Shown piece by piece: positions 46,201 to 47,659 of a stretch of 47,659 nt of DNA; positions within the stretch are counted from its first letter, which is position 1, and each line of letters begins with the position of its first letter. The translations under genes and the position numbers were made by a program. The stretch comes from Brachionus koreanus (taxonomy: Eukaryota > Rotifera > Eurotatoria > Ploima > Brachionidae). The notes beneath the pieces were generated by a model. It did not search any database, had not been told where the DNA came from, and saw only the letters and a list, made by a program, of their open reading frames with translations. The DNA is taken from positions 1,300,397 to 1,348,055 of the forward strand of contig PJRA01000016.1 in assembly GCA_016987375.1 (NCBI GenBank). The letters are read 5' to 3'.

Positions 46201-47043
46201 GGCATATCGTAAGTTATTTTAGAGATTTTATTTAAAATGAATAAAACTTTTGAAAAGAACAATGATTAAAACCGAATATCATTACAATTCTTCTTTTCTT
46301 CGCACTGATTCAAGAAACTCATTGTTGAATAATACTGACCAAAATTTTCTCTCTCCATCATTCAATCGTCAGAGTCAGGCTCGTTTTTCGGCTCACACTT
46401 TCGAGCCGAAAAAATCGGTCTGCGGACACAAGCGTTCTGTATCATATGGTCACGACTTTTGTGTCGATGTCAAATTAACAGAAAAGCAAAAGCTACTTAA
46501 TGAACTAAATAACCGAATAGAAACACTTATTTATGATCCAATTGAACCAGTATCTTTTGATCAGTTTTCGAATAAGATTTACTTGGAGCATATAAATGTA
46601 TGGCTATTTTTGAAATTTTTTTTTCAAATAATTTTAATATTTAGTTATTTATTTTTAGCTGATTAGAAATGATGAAAAACTACAAAAAGATTTGAATGAT
46701 TTGAAAAGCCAGAAGTAATATAAAATTTTAATTTCCTTTTAAGACTTTAAGCAATTTAATTTGAATTTAGAGAACAGCTTGAAAACGCTCTTGAAAATAT
46801 AAAAATTTACAACGACCTTATGAAACAAAAAGTAAAATTTGTGAATTGTGTGCAAAATAAATTGACCAGCTTTAAGCATTTCTTAAACATCATTACGTGC
46901 TTTAGAAAAAAAGCTTTCAATTTATTCTGTAAGTGCATAGGTTTTTTCTTTTTTTAATTTTTTTCAAATAATTTTAGACGACTTTACAAATCGAAAATAT
47001 AAAGCTTAAAGAACTGGCTGCTAAAAATGAAATTAGAAACTAG
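37202..47043 (+). CDS. MAP3K7: TAK1-like MAP3K (MAP3K7 family), interrupted by a 7.9-kb intron
   Basis: Exons 37202-37402, 37465-37594, 37652-37784, 45673-45800, 45854-46208, 46258-46597, 46659-46714, 46771-46831 and 46978-47043 close in frame at about 489 residues. Kinase landmarks: lysine in RAAKIF, helix-C glutamate in [16 protein letters not shown], catalytic loop [13 protein letters not shown] in [12 protein letters not shown], and MAPEIL. The blocks [15 protein letters not shown] and [18 protein letters not shown], and the TACDI after DFG, point to TAK1 among MAP3Ks. The glycine loop is poor (GSGTNAQV). A linker and a C-terminal coiled coil ([12 protein letters not shown] ... LAAKNEIRN) match the TAB2/3-binding end of TAK1. 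The intron 37785-45672 splits the codon of the catalytic-loop asparagine (AA|C). TAK1 relays innate-immune, TGF-beta and stress signals to NF-kB, JNK and p38. Confidence 0.9.
38628..40053 (-). CDS. Coiled-coil protein with probable C-terminal BEN domain, transposon-associated
   Basis: Exons (minus) 40053-39552, 39083-38772 and 38719-38628 close in frame at about 301 residues. The N-terminal ~75 residues ([20 protein letters not shown] ...) resemble the small domain often found before BEN domains in invertebrate proteins. A basic linker with paired cysteines (SSNQCCKK) follows, then a coiled coil ([20 protein letters not shown]). The C-terminus reads [20 protein letters not shown] and, across the last splice, [20 protein letters not shown] with GLCSECK at the end, which fits the BEN pattern of four helices, though distantly. 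BEN domains bind DNA or chromatin. Located just downstream of the transposase on the same strand, it may bind the element's ends. The BEN call needs profile confirmation. Confidence 0.6.
40131..42443 (-). CDS. tnp2/CACTA-like transposase, intact 770-aa ORF
   Basis: One uninterrupted frame from ATG 42443 to the stop at 40131. A zinc-binding pair occurs at residues 161-181 (CNGCNKNF ... CTECGKSL). The catalytic-type region follows: [20 protein letters not shown] (Asp235), [20 protein letters not shown], then [20 protein letters not shown] with C340-x2-C343, and [15 protein letters not shown] (Asp417). These blocks match the large tnp2-like transposase family common in cnidarians and other invertebrates (patterns remembered: TDGxxxxKSS, MKQFNGxxGCxxCxxPGE, DYMHxxLxG). 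Later segments include [20 protein letters not shown] and [20 protein letters not shown]. No stop or frameshift in 770 codons suggests recent activity or selection. It lies antisense in the TAK1-like intron. Confidence 0.85.
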   Translation of the reverse strand: MKKFRRNYLSIDSEQTIPRSSKYLFSENSSNHTNVICSKNLSSVNETIKLSKVKYPLVNLEKDSFFDHSMLKREKNENINEPHIEAISNEIDSQNETKKICEDIFKLYMKNNMTKSSIDDCIILIKKFVPDLKIPSSIDKIIDILTDDEKSKISYKKFEFCNGCNKNFKTTTNFLNKCTECGKSLSKFYHLNILGQIRQIFDSKPFLSDFKDSAIYEKVKSKENSRFFTFTLNTDGISPYKSSKTTIWPIYLVINELSIKDRFNFANIILAGLWIGPNKPAFSIFIEPIFNELKSLELGEIIKVNDKIELVKFFLLFTVLDKPARSCMLNMKQFNGFFGCTKCYQPGESLRTKKNGSIHIYPFKIYNSEGPLRSHEKYQKDLSDCLATGKEVRGVKGICALTRLKYFFPIEGTMIDYMHSILEGIVRKLAEYWFDEKFRNEKLSLRPHVPLINKKMQEIRVPQFIPRVPREINYIKYWKANEYLAFALYYALPIFRGIMQEEQFNHLINLIIILENLLRPQIDKKYLPSIQILIKDFYKDMSFFYGQNSLLSGVHELIHIVSDVKNIGNLNEFSCFQYENYNRILIQLSKGKSSIGIEIINSFNSIKLYNKIKNNVIVQQDIQNQDFFLKMKIDNKNMISHYEHNQICELVSTNQYNLYKIYKRNNAYFTSLFYKKTQRCDYCIKFKNKFGFIKYFFSNSKSVYAVCCLITKLQNPFFNPKFSNLKSSIHICVKTESVFFAPVSELHKCVYINANSTIYISEFSISHLFS
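43200..43515 (+). mobile_element. LINE 3' tails (two, adjacent)
   Basis: A pyrimidine-rich run (43240-43375) leads into CTGAAGGAGCTAAAGCTCGG and TACAGAAATACAAATAAAA near 43379-43417. About 60 nt on, a second, more diverged tail reads AGGAACTTAAGCTTGACACA and GATAAATAAATAA (43480-43512). Both match the 3' ends of the LINE copies at 2356 and 35712. No coding remains. They lie inside the proposed tnp2 element. Confidence 0.55.
43647..43709. repeat. 26-bp palindromic arms next to the transposon end
   Basis: Arm 43647-43672 (CGAAAAAAAGGCGAAATTTT...) and arm 43684-43709 are inverted copies with one mismatch in 26, around an 11-nt loop. The right arm contains the subterminal 16-mer shared with 38180-38195. 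It ends 12 nt before the candidate transposon terminus. Confidence 0.7.
43730..44406. other. Intron DNA between mobile elements
   Basis: AT-rich DNA with no coding signal. An imperfect direct duplication of about 65-70 nt occurs at 44170-44295 (TTATTTCTTCTGCCAGTAAT against TTATTTTCTTCTGCTAGCAA). Confidence 0.45.
44407..44930 (-). pseudogene. MULE transposase C-terminus with SWIM zinc finger, broken
   Basis: Minus strand: [19 protein letters not shown], then a complete SWIM finger [14 protein letters not shown] (C-x-C-x(8)-C-x-H), then ILALSCK. A one-base shift in an A run near 44795 moves the frame to [20 protein letters not shown] and [11 protein letters not shown], then a glutamine-rich stretch, and an in-frame taa at 44563-44565. 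Beyond it the same frame continues to [14 protein letters not shown] and a final stop at 44407. This is the end of a Mutator-like transposase with one frameshift and one nonsense change. The catalytic domain is absent. Confidence 0.75.
45295..45480 (-). mobile_element. Second, more decayed MULE SWIM fragment
   Basis: Minus-strand reading [12 protein letters not shown], a stop, KNYLCKHI, then [20 protein letters not shown] and [13 protein letters not shown]. It retains C-x-Y for C-x-C and C-x-H of the SWIM finger, and the basic G-R-x-x-x-x-TKAL box. It lies 370 nt from the clearer copy, with a different spacing after the finger, so it is probably a different MULE subfamily. Confidence 0.5.
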
Positions 47044-47659
47044 AAAGTAGAAAATTATTTTAAATATGAGCTTTTAAATATTTTAATTATAATGATATTT
47101 AAGAGTATTTTGTGGAATAAACGAATATTGTATATTAACAAAAAATTATTTTTGAATAAAAATTTTTCCTTTATTTTTGTTTTCTCACTTTAAAACTATC
47201 AAAATTATGATTTAAATTCAAGCATTTAGAGTAAAATTTTTATTAGATTTAAAATTTTATTTCAATCAAAAAAATATTATTTTATTAAGTGACTTATAAA
47301 TGATTCTCCTTTAAAGTTAAATTTTCTATTTACTATCAAATTATTTTTTATACGAAAATAATTCTGATAGTCCCAGATGAATACTAATGGTTTACAAAAT
47401 TTTCGAATCAAGATCTAAATATGTTACTGGAAGGATAACAAGAATAGTTTTTAGTAGTTAATTGCATTTTAATGTCTTATAAAAGATTGTGTTTGTTTCT
47501 TATATATAGCATTGAAATCTGTATCTCGTTAGAGACGATGGATCTTCTAGAATAAAATTCCATTCTGACTCTAGAAGTATTGGGCTTGGGAGCTCTAGCC
47601 CTTCAGGCGCATCTGGTACCCTTTGAAGGGACTGTCTCCGCCCAAACTGTATTTTCTTT
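47044..47659. other. 3' flank of the TAK1-like gene, ending in a GC-richer patch
   Basis: AT-rich to about 47500. The last 150 nt are clearly richer in G+C. They contain small inverted words, CTTCTAGA/TCTAGAAG (about 47542 and 47569) and CCCTTCA/TGAAGGG (about 47599 and 47624). The minus frame is open for about 50 codons (ELPSPILLESEWNF). It may be the edge of a mobile element cut by the window; I could not name it. Confidence 0.4.

Noticed and set aside
1..47659. CRISPR arrays, operons, bacterial promoters or phage genes
   Set aside because: Spliceosomal introns and animal genes throughout; no spaced direct-repeat array was seen.

Overview
The window is animal nuclear DNA: strongly AT-rich, with spliceosomal GT-AG introns mostly 45-75 nt long and an animal gene set (Spire, TAK1-like MAP3K, NXF mRNA exporter, TGFBRAP1, CHMP6, BCNT/CFDP1, KLHDC4, a GPCR and an EGF-repeat membrane protein). 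The compact introns, the AT bias and the kinds of retroelement present make me think of a monogonont rotifer such as Brachionus. That is inference from memory; no marker gene here proves it. Exon structures were worked out by hand from splice sites, reading-frame continuity and remembered homologues. Most coding models close exactly in frame. || Layout from left to right. 1-165: 3' end of an RTE-like LINE ORF. 410-2320 (+): KLHDC4. 2356-2860 (-): decayed LINE. 3603-8726 (-): SPIRE (KIND, four WH2, Spir-box zinc finger) with a 2.3-kb intron. 8727-13288: gene-free stretch upstream of SPIRE. 13289-14873 (-): coiled-coil protein resembling C20orf96/DUF4618, head-to-head with 15132-18352 (+) TGFBRAP1. 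18531-18890 (-): MULE/SWIM transposase relic. 19306-20069 (+): CHMP6, followed by a long inverted repeat. 21610-22760 (-): EGF-repeat type I membrane protein, head-to-head with 23131-24905 (+) NXF-like exporter that lacks the RRM and LRR domains. 25413-27143 (+): CFDP1, tail-to-tail with 27245-28105 (-) secreted orphan. 30003-31020 (-): GPCR with a homopolymer frameshift. 32014-33379: LINE relics, a MITE with a 9-bp target duplication, and a near-perfect 50-bp hairpin. 34246-35209 (+): PGP-type HAD phosphatase. 35712-36330 (-): second copy of the 2.4-kb-region LINE. 37202-47043 (+): TAK1-like kinase. || The TAK1-like gene is split inside its catalytic loop by a 7,888-nt intron (37785-45672). 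Antisense in that intron lies an apparently intact two-gene DNA transposon: a 770-aa tnp2/CACTA-like transposase (40131-42443) and, 77 nt downstream, a three-exon gene for a 301-aa coiled-coil protein with a probable BEN domain (38628-40053). Candidate inverted repeats and subterminal repeats flank the pair at 38095 and 43729. LINE tails and two broken MULE fragments fill the rest of the intron. This transposase-plus-BEN element is the best candidate for a little-described system. || Functionally, TGFBRAP1 (CORVET) and CHMP6 (ESCRT-III) lie next to each other on the same strand and both act on endosomes; I do not claim co-regulation. The other genes look like unrelated housekeeping or signalling genes interleaved with decayed transposable elements.
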